DNA from: Eutreptiella sp. 'Long Island Sound 2002' | Lineage: Eukaryota > Euglenozoa > Euglenophyceae > Eutreptiales > Eutreptiaceae | Reading direction: 5' to 3' | DNA: 64,000 bases | NCBI GenBank assembly: GCA_964036045.1 | Contig: OZ038379.1 | Span: 111,794,611 to 111,858,610 of the forward strand | In this document: positions 20,183-30,400 of the stretch, piece by piece | Position numbering within the stretch: position 1 is the stretch's first letter | How the letters are laid out: the number at the start of each line of letters is the position of its first letter | The notes under the pieces: model-generated | Seen by the model: only the letters and a program-made list of their open reading frames with translations | Databases searched by the model: none | What the model was told of the DNA's origin: nothing | Translations under genes and position numbers: made by a program

Positions 20183-22245
20183 CTTCATGGTGGGAAACGC
20201 CATTGAAGCCCTTCCCCATCGTGCAACGCTGGTCCGGGAGGATGAAGAATGCCTTACATGGCTGTCCACAGACTATGCATGTGGATCATCCCAATGGAAT
20301 GCTGAGGAAGAGGATCTTATCCTCGAAGCGGTGCAAGCTGTGGGTGCCAAGTCCAGAGGAGACCGCGGAGTTCAGCTCACGGAGTATGGAATGGCGCCGC
20401 AGGTGTATGCCAGGATGATTCAGACGCTCGGAGCCGAAGCGCCCGAGACGGACGTCTTCGCATCCCGGGATGCCCGACTTTTGAGGAAGTGTAGGAGGCA
20501 TTGGCATCGAGGAGACTCAGCCTGGTACAGGCATTGGGGTTTGAAGGAGTGGGGGCCGATGTATTGGCATGGCTCCCTGGAACATACCGGACGTACGGTG
20601 CGGAAGATCGTCGCGGATAGGGCGAAGGGATTCCTGGTCATCAACGGCATAGGATCCACCCCATGTCCGCTGGAAGGTCTCAAGTCGACGCTGGATTCCA
20701 TCACCCTGAACGAGATGTCATTCCGGCCAGAGGAGGAGTTGTTCATCGACGCCAAGGGTTCATCAATGCCCTACCCGGGTCAAGCGTGGGGTACCAAGGC
20801 TTTTCTGGTGGATGGGGCGCAAACCCAGCCCACAGGAGATGAAGCATTTATCCGTAGGGTTGAGGCGGTGCCCATGCGGGTCATGTTTGAGCCCAAGGAG
20901 GGGACGGATCAGCCAATGGATGGCATTGACGTCCTGTCCGACGCCGAGATCGACCACGTCATCAAATACATGCGGATGGGGATGCACGACCGTGTGGCAG
21001 CCAAGAAGGGGCGGGCCATGGTCACATCTCCGCATTGGTGGGATGACAAGATGATGGTGGCCGGCAAGTACGAGAAGGATGAGTTCGTGGCGAGGGTCAT
21101 GGATCACATCGCTGGGCATTATGATGGTCCGGTTGGGTCAGACCCGCTGACGTGGGGTTTTCCAAGAATGGGGGCCGGTAGCGACAAGAACCTGGCTGAT
21201 GCCGCAAATTTCCGAAGATTATCGGTGGGAAGCGCTCCCAACGACGATGAAGACGGCATATCGGACGGGAAGAAGTCAGACTCGGACCCGGAAGAGGCCT
21301 ATACCGCGGTGCGGTCGGTTGTATCGATACCGAAGCAAGCGGCTGAAGAGGCCCAGGAGAACCCGAAGGTTGCCGAGCTGAAGGAGAGGCTGATAAATGC
21401 CTATCCGCGGCTATTCAGTGGCGTCGCCAACAAGAACCCTCCAGATCGTGGGAGGTTCGGCACAGCGAGAATCAAGCTGAAGCCGAACCCCAAGATCTAT
21501 CGGCATCAGGAGTACGAACTTCAGGGCGATCGGGCCGAGGCCATGAAGAAGTTGTTGGGCGAGTTTATTGAGCGGGGCTGGATCGAACCCTCCAACAGTG
21601 AGTGGGCCAGCCCAGCCGTTATCGTGCCCAAGAAAGAGAAGGGCAAGTGTAGGTTGGTGGTTGATTACAGAGGTTTGAACGAGCAAACCGAGCACGACCC
21701 GTACTCGCTTCCTCTGATCGACACCATCCTCCAAAAACAACAAAAAAAGCGGATCTTCACGGTGTTAGACCTGAAACACGGCTATCACCAGATGCCGCTA
21801 CACCCGGAGTCCAGGCTCTGTACAGCGATGTCACCGCCGCTGGGGCCCATGCAGTGGAAAGTGGTGCCTATGGGCGCCAAGAATGGCAACGCCGCTTTCC
21901 AGCGCATGATGGAGGACCTACTCGGTCCTGTCCGGGACTGTGCCGACCCTATTGTGGATGACATCATCATCGGGTCCGGCACGGAAGACATGACTGAAAA
22001 CGAGCTCGTTGAAGCGCAAGAGAAGGATCAGCGCCGAGTGCTCAGCGAGCTGGACAAGCACAACATGGTGTGCAAGCCCATCAAGGCCTCACCCTTCGTG
22101 AGGGCAGTGGAGTTTGCTGGTCACGTGGTTGGTCACGGGCAACGCCGTCCCATGCCTCGGAAGCTTGCGTCCCTGCACCACTGGGAGAAGCCCCAGACCA
22201 TCAGCGAACTCCGATCCTTCATGGGGTTCTGCAGGCTACTATTCG
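20142..22245 (+). CDS. Element A pol: spacer domain plus reverse transcriptase
   Basis: The frame is in good order to about 22,235, then shifts. Residues 1-20 are the protease end (Met-Gly-Tyr-Asp-Phe-Met). Residues about 60-400 form an unusual spacer with Asp-Val-Phe-Ala-Ser-Arg, Trp-His-Arg-Gly-Asp-Ser-Ala-Trp and Gly-Pro-Met-Tyr-Trp-His-Gly. RT spans about residues 440-700: Val-Asp-Tyr-Arg-Gly-Leu-Asn (Asp 508), Leu-Asp-Leu-Lys-His-Gly-Tyr (catalytic Asp 543) and Ile-Val-Asp-Asp (catalytic Asps 606-607). Tyr or Phe is the usual first residue of the last motif, so Ile is a variant. The RT copies element RNA into DNA. Continuing in the original phase beyond 22,240 gives only shadow sequence. 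Confidence 0.88.
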
Positions 22246-23920
22246 GGCTATGTCCTGATGTATGCAGAACTATTTGGCCTGCTGCACAAGATGCTGCAGG
22301 TGGGCAAGTTCGATGGCCGGAAGGGGAGCAAGAAGAAGCTTGCCTGGACCCCGGAGGCCGAAGATGCGTTCAGTCGCCTGAAGGAGCGACTCCTGGGGCA
22401 GCTGAGGCCATTCCTGGTGTACCCAGACAAGGGATTCGTGCTACGAACGGACGCCTCGGACTATGCTGTAGGGGCAGTCCTCGAGCAGGTTTGGGACGAC
22501 AGGTCGCACGAACCCGTGGCGTTTTGGAGCCGGATCCTGGCCGAGGGTCAACGTCAAACCTGGACTGCGAGGGAGAAGGAGACGTACGCCATTGTTTGTG
22601 CGCTCAGGAAGTGGTCTGGCCATATCGGATTACAACCGGTGGTGGTTTGTACGGACCATCAGTCCTTACAGAGCTGGCACAAGGAGTACGTGGACAGCCT
22701 CTCGGGACTGGCGGCAAGGAGGGCCCGATGGCATGAGACGTTCGCCAAGTTGTACCTCAGCGTCGTATACGTCCCGGGGAAGGACAACACCGTGGCAGAT
22801 TCCCTCAGTCGATGGGCCTACCCCGTGGGCAAGGCATGGACGGACATATCCTGCCATGGGGACGCCGAGGAGACCGAGGAGGCCAAGCGCATCATCAAGA
22901 TGGAGAAGGCCATGGAGCAAGAGGGGGTCAAGTGCTTTGTGGTGATGGCAAACCGTACAGACCTGGCCAAGTTCCAGGGCGCCCGAGTCCAAGCTATTCG
23001 AGAGGAAACCCTCCAGCAATGGATGGTAGCCCCCGTAGAGCTAGTCAGGTCGGTGCTGACAGAGGACTGGTCGGATGACTATGCGGCATCCGAGCACTGG
23101 AGCAGGTACTGGAATGCCGTGAGCGCCCCGTCAGACGACGAATGGCCTGAGGGCTTGACCGAGGATGGGGATAAATTATTCCTCAAGGACAAGCTATTGG
23201 TCCCTGAGAACCGAATGGAGGAGCTCATTGACCACCGGCAAAACGCCCAGCTCATGCATCCTGGTCGGGACAAGATGCAGCAGGACCTGGAGTGGCGCTT
23301 CAAGTTCCCACCGGGGTACTACGCCATCCTGGACAAGTATTGCAGCGACTGCGCCGTGTGGCGGGCCACGAAAAGCCCCAACCATTCCACAGCGGGCATC
23401 CCGGTGTATACGGCTATACTGGAGGCCCCTATACGGTCCGTGGCCATGGATGTATTCGCCATGCCTGAGGTCACCGTGGAAGGAGAGACCTACGATTGTG
23501 TCATCCTGGCGGTGGATAGGCACAGCGGGTATATCGTGGCGGTCCTTGGCAAGAAGTCCAAGAAGAAGGACAAGAAGTACAAGCAAGGAGTTGGTCTGCA
23601 GGCCAAGACCGTCGCTAATGCCATGATCTGGCATTGGCTGACGATTCTTGATGTCCCAGCTGTCATCTGCAGCGATCGGGGCAGTCAATTTGCGGGGACT
23701 TGGTTCAAGACGATGTGCAAGCACATGGGGATTCGGCACGCCAAGACCGTGGCGTACCACAGCCGGTCAAATGGCCGGGCTGAGGTGGCCGGGCGGCAGA
23801 TGTTCGAAACGTTCCGCCAACTGCACACTGACGAACCGGGCCGGAATTGGTACGATTTGCTGTGGAGAGTACTCCAGGCGTACCACGACCTCCGGGCCCA
23901 CTTGACTGTCCTCCCAACGT
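22232..23920 (+). CDS. Element A pol: RNase H and integrase core
   Basis: Next phase of pol, entered by a one-base shift near 22,235 and left near 23,915. RNase H residues: Thr-Asp-Ala-Ser (Asp at 22,450), Glu in Arg-Glu-Lys-Glu-Thr-Tyr-Ala, Asp in Cys-Thr-Asp-His-Gln-Ser, Asp in Val-Ala-Asp-Ser-Leu-Ser-Arg. Integrase: HHCC zinc finger (His-x7-His near 23,230; Cys-Ser-Asp-Cys near 23,340) and the catalytic triad Asp 23,449, Asp 23,674 (Cys-Ser-Asp-Arg-Gly) and Glu 23,782 (Gly-Arg-Ala-Glu-Val). The last two are separated by 35 residues (DD35E). RNase H removes template RNA and integrase inserts the cDNA. All catalytic residues are intact. Confidence 0.92.
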
Positions 23921-24592
23921 ATCCTGTTCCTACGGGATCGAGTGTCACGCACTCTCCCGTGGTTGAACCATGGCAAGGTGGCCCGGGATGCGAGTGCTAT
24001 GAGGGCTGAGGCGGACGACACGCCAGCTAAGGTGTGCAAGGCACTTCAGGACGGGCATGAGAAGAGGGCCAAGTCCTTCAAGCAGGGAAAAGTCCAGAAA
24101 TATGCTCTCAGAGACACCGTATGGGTGGAGCGGCACCACAAGGATGTCCTGTCCAGGCATCGGCAGGCCTCTTGGTATGTGCCGGGGGTAATCCTTCGGA
24201 AGGTCGGGCAGGATGTGTATGCGGTTCGTGTGGGGGACAACAAGATCCTGGACCGCCACCATACCCAGCTTCGTCCCCGAGCACCAGACCCCAGCGGACG
24301 TCCCGTCACCTTCAAGTTCACAGCCGGAGATCTGGACTCTGACGACGAGGGGGAGGACGACGACTTTACGGCTGAGAAGATCCTGATGGACAAGCCAGGG
24401 CCGGGGGCGCCTGGAGGGCGACTTTATAAAGTTCCTTGGAAGGGGTTTCCTGCATCCAGAGATATGTGGGAGCCTCCGAGCAGTTTTGTGCCGAGGTATA
24501 CTACTATCTGGATGGATTATCTAAGGAAAAGGAACATTTCCTTGGATGTCAAGGACGTGTTGGTCCATTTGGTGGCTGCAGCAGCACCGTGA
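23921..24592 (+). CDS. Element A pol: integrase C-terminus and chromodomain
   Basis: Third phase of pol. It starts with Leu-Arg-Asp-Arg-Val-Ser-Arg-Thr-Leu-Pro-Trp near 23,930, then a GPY/F-like segment (Trp-Tyr-Val-Pro-Gly-Val-Ile-Leu-Arg-Lys-Val-Gly near 24,172). An acidic linker (Asp-Asp-Glu-Gly-Glu-Asp-Asp-Asp) follows near 24,345. The chromodomain spans about 24,365-24,510, with Glu-Lys-Ile-Leu, Tyr-Lys-Val-Pro-Trp-Lys-Gly-Phe-Pro and Met-Trp-Glu-Pro-Pro-Ser. Chromodomains of this class bind modified histone tails and bias insertion to heterochromatin (family knowledge). The frame ends at a TGA at 24,590. Confidence 0.9.
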   Translation: MLFLRDRVSRTLPWLNHGKVARDASAMRAEADDTPAKVCKALQDGHEKRAKSFKQGKVQKYALRDTVWVERHHKDVLSRHRQASWYVPGVILRKVGQDVYAVRVGDNKILDRHHTQLRPRAPDPSGRPVTFKFTAGDLDSDDEGEDDDFTAEKILMDKPGPGAPGGRLYKVPWKGFPASRDMWEPPSSFVPRYTTIWMDYLRKRNISLDVKDVLVHLVAAAAP

Positions 24593-24983
24593 TGGATTCA
24601 TCTTGGCATTTATGTTTGTCCTTGTGTTTGGGAGACTGGTGAGGGCGTTCATCCGGGGATTTTTGGGCCTTGATTGGCCATATACCCCCTTCACTCGGTC
24701 TCCACATATATATTCCCTTGTGGTATACGTATTTAGGAAGACCGACGACGTTGCTCTATCTTTGATCCCCATGGTCCATGTTGTAGATCAAGAGGAGACC
24801 GGATATGGCAGAGGGCACCGATTATGAGTGTCCACACCCCTCCATTGGGGCATGGGGGATGCCTACGCCGTATGTGGGGCCTCCATGTGTCCTTGGGACA
24901 TGGGGGGGGGTTAGAGCCCATTGGGGTCCTCCCATCCTCTCTTCAATGATTTCCGAGCGGATACAACGCTCTGAGAAGGGGGG
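24593..24983 (+). promoter_or_regulatory. Element A 3' untranslated region and polypurine tract
   Basis: About 390 bp between the chromodomain stop and the 3' LTR hold no long frame. The last 11 bases, GAGAAGGGGGG (24,973-24,983), are all purine and abut the LTR TG. That is where a plus-strand-priming polypurine tract belongs. Confidence 0.75.
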
Positions 24984-27757
24984 TGAAGCCGGTTTGGACC
25001 ACGGTGGCCATCCTTGAGTCACTTCGGGTGTGTATCTATGTGCCGGCAAGCCGCCATTGGCTGATATCATACTCTCCCATCCACCTGACCTAACCTGATG
25101 TGATAGTGTGATAGGCTTGGCCATACCAGCTATGCGCGGCCATATTCAATACCGAGGCGCCGCCGGCTGAGATTTATACATCAAAATATCAGGAATCCAC
25201 AGGGCTTTTTTATCATAATGTCTCCGTAATTTTTCAGCTACTCGTTCTAATTGTCAGTGTATCGGCGACTGTCAGTTGGCTCCCCATTTTGCGGTAACCG
25301 ATGGTTAACTGTTATCTCCAGATATTTTAGCGGAAACCCCGATGAAGGGTCCGATTTCATCAGAAAAGGGTTCGTTGCTTCCACAATTTTCATGTTATAT
25401 ACTCGCAAATTTAATCCGATTTTTTCAGACGTTCAGAATCGGATTTTCGACTCTGAGGTCGCCGCACTGGATATGAAGAGTTTCAAGTGGTCCTAAATTT
25501 TTCCCTGATCACGAATCAACCTTTCTTTTGTTGTCTTCTTCATTTTTCTTGGAGATATTGGCGAAACAAAATTGATTCGCGAGGCCGCTTTGAAACATCA
25601 TATCTCCGGCTCACTGCAAGGAATTCCAATTTTGAGACTTGGGTTGGAACTGCCACGGTCTCAACTGAATCCAAAATAGTTGAGATTTCATCAGAAAAGG
25701 GTATGTTGCTTCCGCAATCTTCATGTCATATACTCGCCAAATTAATCGGATTTTTTCAGACATTCAGAAACAGATTCTCGACTTCGAGGTTGCCGCACTG
25801 GATATGATGACTTTCGAGTGGTCCTACATTTTTCTCCGATCACGAATCAACCTCCCTTTTGTTGTCTCCTTCATTTTTCTTGGAGATATTGGCGAAACAA
25901 AATTGATTCGTGAGGCCACTTTGAAACATCATATCTCCAGCTCACTGCAAGGAATTCCAATTTTGAGACGTGGGTTGGAACTGCCTTGGTCTCAACTGAA
26001 ATTAGCGTGCGTTAAACGCCCTTGGTATGTAAACCTGCCTGTGGTATCAAAGATCATGGTCAAGAGGGTAGAAAGTGGTTTACAACTCTTGGTCCATGAT
26101 ACCGAATATTTTAATATGGGTTTCGAGTGTACCGCACAAGTGTTGGTGTTGCATAGAAACTTTCATTGGGTTCCTACGTATTTTTAACGTGAAGTTATGT
26201 CCATGGAGGGGCATGGCATACCATGGTGGGAGCCACTTTTTATGGTATGTGTTATATGCATAGTATGTGCTTCGCTATGCTAACGCGCATGTTATATATC
26301 TCCGTTTGTAGGAAGATATGTGGAGTCATACGTGGCAAGGGCTTTGCCCATGTCCGAATGATGTGCTCCATAGCGCTAGACTAAGTCTACCTCGCATATA
26401 GTGCATGTGGGAAGGCTTACGAAGCGACCCACAACCGCCACTACCAATTTTCCCATTTTCATGGTGCGTGTCGTGAGGAGGTTCGAAGGTGTCCTCATGC
26501 GTCCATGTGGGGATCCAAGTGGGGGGATTGTTCGCAAATGGTCCCAAGCAGTTGTTTTTTGAACCATATGTTGAGACCATGGGTGAGCGAAGTTATATAC
26601 TAATGTGATTATCTTGAATTTGGCAACATTTGCATGTTTTTGACCTCATCTTATGCTCATTTTTGTATTTTGTGTGCTCAACTGGTCGGCTAACAGTAAG
26701 GTTCCTAGAGATCTGTGAACTATGGTATGTTGCTTATATGTTGGCATATGCTTCGGTGTTGCACCTCACCATATGCCAGATCATGTGGTCACTTTGGCGT
26801 GGCACCCGAGGCCTCACAGAATTAGCTCTCAAATTCGTGAGTTGACTTGTGAAGCATGGCATGTGTATATCTTGAGGGGTTTTGGGGCCAATGTTGGGAT
26901 ATTCTTGGGCATGGACCTTTGTTCTATATCACCATGGTATATTAATTTCAGGTTTGACACATGCATGGAGCATTTGAATATTTGCCGTATGCAGTTTTGA
27001 GTATATAATTGACTTTTTGGGCAGTATGGTGTGATTTGCCAAATTTTGCTATGTTGTGAGGTCATGTTCATGGGGCAATTCTCCAAGCCCAATCGACTCC
27101 AATTCCAAGCAATATGATGTCAGGGTAGGGCATGGTCCTGAGTGCCACTCTAGGCCATGACACGCCACCTCCCCCATTGAGCTAGGATTAAGAGGCTTGG
27201 GAGGGAACACATTTTTTTGGGTTTGTGTAGTGACTTTTGGCACATGGCATTTAGTCAGCTTATTGGCCCTGGTTCAGGGCAATATGTTGCTGAGTCGGGG
27301 GAAGGTCTTGAGTCCAGGGAATGAGGGGTCTCTGGCTGTGATTGTATCTGTTTCCATTTTTCTCCAATTTTGCTTGATTTGTGTTCATATGCCAATTTCA
27401 GGGCTTTTTCATTATTTCATTGGTGGAATTCTTTGTACATGCCCCACGCCCGTGTCTCCGTTTGAACCGTGAGACAACCGGCGTGTTGAAAGGGGTTGTT
27501 GAGTGTCAACGCGGGACCTCAAACACCCTTGGAAGCCCTCAGTGTGGATTATTTGGATTGGAGCTATTGTACCTGGGAGTTGGTTATTGCAAGGGATCAG
27601 GAGTTGTGTGAAGGAGCCATATTTTACTATTTTTTGTGGGAAATTGTGCAGGATAGGGCAAGATCATGCAGAACCTGGTGAGAAGCAAGACCATAGGAGT
27701 GACAGGAAATGGTGGAAGGGGTACAGCAGGGGCCGGTCCTGGTAGGGACCTTCTTTA
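24984..27757 (+). repeat. Element A 3' LTR (2,774 bp) with a 331-bp internal tandem duplication
   Basis: Matches the 5' LTR from TGAAGCCGG to CTTCTTTA. A unit beginning GATTTCATCAGAAAAGGGT occurs at 25,353 and again at 25,684 (331-bp period). The 5' LTR has it once (from about 14,496), which accounts for nearly all the 334-bp length difference. The two units differ from each other at many positions. The LTR is followed by GATG, the target-site duplication. Confidence 0.92.
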
Positions 27758-29318
27758 GATGGGTTCTAAACGGCTACCCGTTGAGTTCCGTGGAGATACC
27801 AACGGGAACCATCGAGAGATCGCCCTGGACACTCATGGGGTCATCACGGAGGAGAGCAGGAAACAAAAGGGTTTTTACAAGGAGAAAGCTCAACCACAGC
27901 GAGGGATTCAACCACCGCTTTGTGAGCCACCCCACCACCATTGTGCATTGCTCGGCCACCACGTGGTAGGTCACCCCCCAAGCCATTGCAAGAGACAAAA
28001 TGTGACGATTCAGAAGGCCCTTGGGGAGAGATAGGAGCGCCAGCGCCGAGCAAGGTGAGGAGTCCAGCCTGCATATGTGTGCAACAGTGGGAGATGAAGG
28101 ATATTCTGAAAGAAGAGGAAGAAGAAGATGATGGCGGAGCGATCTCTGCCAATGAGACGGTTACGACACGATTCTGCGGACCAATCAAAAGCATGGGAAA
28201 AATCTCCTTTCCAAGTGTGATCAGTTCGAGAGATCCAAAGACGGGATGGACAACTTTGAGAAACGTCTTTTGACCCGGGTTAGGTCTTTTTTGATGAGGA
28301 ACAAGTTGCACATGAATGCGAAGAGGACCTTTAAGAATGCTATGCTCCCACACATTCGGGAATTGAGGAGTGGTGGCATGTGAAGGACCCGGTTGCATGT
28401 GACGAGCTCAGCCAACAGGACCAACAAATCTTTCAGGTACGAGGATTCAACATGACCCGCATCACTTGGGAAATGTTCACGACCGAGCGGGACAAGCCAA
28501 AGGAGAACACCAGAGATTCAGATCATTCTTTGGTAAACTTTTTGTTCGCTGTTCGAGAGAAGTAGCAATACCCCAGCGAGGATCCACTGATTGTTGGGCA
28601 TAAAGGAGGACGAGAAGACGAGAGGCTTTTCCGGATAAATCAAAACTGGCCTGGATTGAACGCGAGAGCTTTGATTTTCGGCCAGATTACTGGTTTTCGT
28701 ACCTATGATTGGATGGTTGATGATGTTAAAAGGGACAAGAAAGGAAACGTTAAGCCTGGTCAGGATCCATCACCTTACATCGTGCAAGATGTCATTCGAG
28801 CAAATGCTTGTGGAGTTTTCCACGGTGGAGGCTTGCAAAGGAGAATATTCTACGTGCATATCATCAGGAATGACACAAGAGGTACACGGTCAAGTGCTGG
28901 AGCAAGAAGGAAAAAGAGTGGCATTCTACCCCCTGCAATACCTATCCCCAATTGCAGCTTCATTGTCCGAAGGTTGGGGTTGCCTTCTTTTGCCGATTAG
29001 CATCCTGAGATTGTTTTCAACCTCGAGGCTTTCAAGGAATACAGGGAACAAAAGCGAGCAGCGATGAAGGGAAACCAGCGAACGGAACCTCAGCGAGAGG
29101 TCCATCTATCTCAGAATCGGTTTCCTGTTGGGAGGGCCCCGGCACAGCCAGGCCCTGGGACAGCAAGCCTGGCGGCAAGTACTCAACCTCAGGTGGTCGA
29201 GGCTGCCATGGGTGAGTCACCAGAGGTGCCGTCAACAGAGGTAACGGAGGCGCCAGTTCCCGGAGAGGCGTCAGCCCCTGAAAAAAAGACACCGGAAAAC
29301 GAACCCATGTCTCAGTAA
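27758..29318 (+). pseudogene. 3' continuation of the unrecognised reading frame split by element A
   Basis: Protein-like sequence spread over three plus frames with stops. It has a Lys/Gln/Glu-rich opening (27,762-27,900), a basic helical stretch rich in Lys, Arg, Phe and Leu near 28,220-28,375, and a frame 28,380-28,565. Frame 28,656-29,000 holds Gly-Phe-Arg-Thr-Tyr-Asp-Trp-Met-Val-Asp-Asp, and a Pro/Glu/Ala/Val-rich frame (29,064-29,318) ends in TAA. I recognise no family. The run of balanced frames argues for a decayed coding region of an older element or captured gene, not random DNA. Confidence 0.4.
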
Positions 29319-30400
29319 GGTGTAGTAGCTGGGCATTTTCAGAGTGATGGGACTGATCTCCAGCCGAAGGAAGACAAAGAAAGGGGAGTGGTGGAAGGCA
29401 ACCATCACAGAGAAAGGATGCAAGGCAGTTCAGTGAGCCCACAAGCATTGGATCAAACTAAGGTTGTTGGCAGTGTATCGAAACACATGGTGGTGAGGGC
29501 AAAGGAATCACAAGCAGGATCATCCTTTTTGAACCAGCCAGCCCTGCACCCTTCAGTGCATTTTCGGCCGCCAGTGGGTATAACCTCTGAGGCCTCACAG
29601 AGCAGAGCACGTTTCGATGGGTTTTCTGGTCTACGGCAGGACGAGCCGCAGGGGGGTATCGACATCACGGATTGGGATTACAAAAGGTGCTTGAGTATTT
29701 TGGCATGAATCAATTTGCCAGCCCTGAGGATTTCATGATGTAATTTCAGTATTACCATAACAGAGGAGTTCCTGGTGAGGAGCATTACAAGAGACTCAGG
29801 GCATCAGAGAAGAACAAGAAGAACACTGAACCGAAGGTTCGTCGTGGAGTCATTGATACAATCACTCGCAGTGAGACGCACACAAGGTCAACCGCGCTTC
29901 AATTGATCGCTCATGCCATCTATTGGCACATCAAAAACGCTAATTGTCAACTGGACCGATGCCAAGGCCGCACATAATCGCCCTGAAGGGATGGCAGAGT
30001 CTGCCTCGGAGATATTGCGCCTGGTTGAGGAATCACTGGTAGTACTTAACGTGGTGAAAGATCAAGGAAAAGGTGAAGATGAAAGGCATACAACCAACGC
30101 GGCTGATTTGCACCCCTCATACCACACTCAGCACACTGATGCAGTGTATTCAGCTTCTCTGACGGCACAATGTTTTGACAGGGCTTACTTGAGCAATGGG
30201 GCCAAACAATTGAATGTTCATTGTGGGTTCGGCATTTGTTTGGGGATCTTCAGTAGGAAACAAGACTTACTCGTGTCGTTGTTCACCCGCTTTGAAAATC
30301 ATTTCTGTCGCGCACAGAGGAAAAAGTCGATCATGTGACCCCCGAAGGGGAACATGCGACGGAAGACCTCCCGGGGATCGTTCTGAGTCCGGGTTTGAGT
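29319..30400 (+). pseudogene. Further decayed protein-like sequence, family unknown
   Basis: Two better stretches stand out: 29,388-29,708, and 29,913-30,338 (141 codons, with acidic/Lys-rich and His/Thr-rich parts). Between them another phase reads a protein-like segment with Phe-Gln-Tyr-Tyr-His-Asn-Arg-Gly-Val near 29,745 and a Lys/Arg-rich stretch near 29,800. Phase changes and stops are frequent. It is probably the same decayed unit as the preceding entry. No catalytic motif is seen. Confidence 0.35.

Larger units (their letters stand above)
14126..27757 (+). mobile_element. Element A: complete 13.6 kb Ty3/gypsy chromovirus-type LTR retrotransposon
   Basis: Order: 5' LTR (14,126-16,565), tRNA primer-binding site, gag, protease, spacer domain, RT, RNase H, integrase, chromodomain, polypurine tract (24,973-24,983), 3' LTR (24,984-27,757). 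GATG precedes the 5' LTR (14,122-14,125) and follows the 3' LTR (27,758-27,761), a 4-bp target-site duplication that fixes both ends. LTR termini are TGAAG...CTTTA, not the usual TG...CA. The integrase-last pol order plus C-terminal chromodomain defines a chromovirus. LTR divergence is several percent by eye over the first 340 bp, so the insertion is not recent. Coding frames are broken by stops, frameshifts and an apparent internal inversion. Confidence 0.92.
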
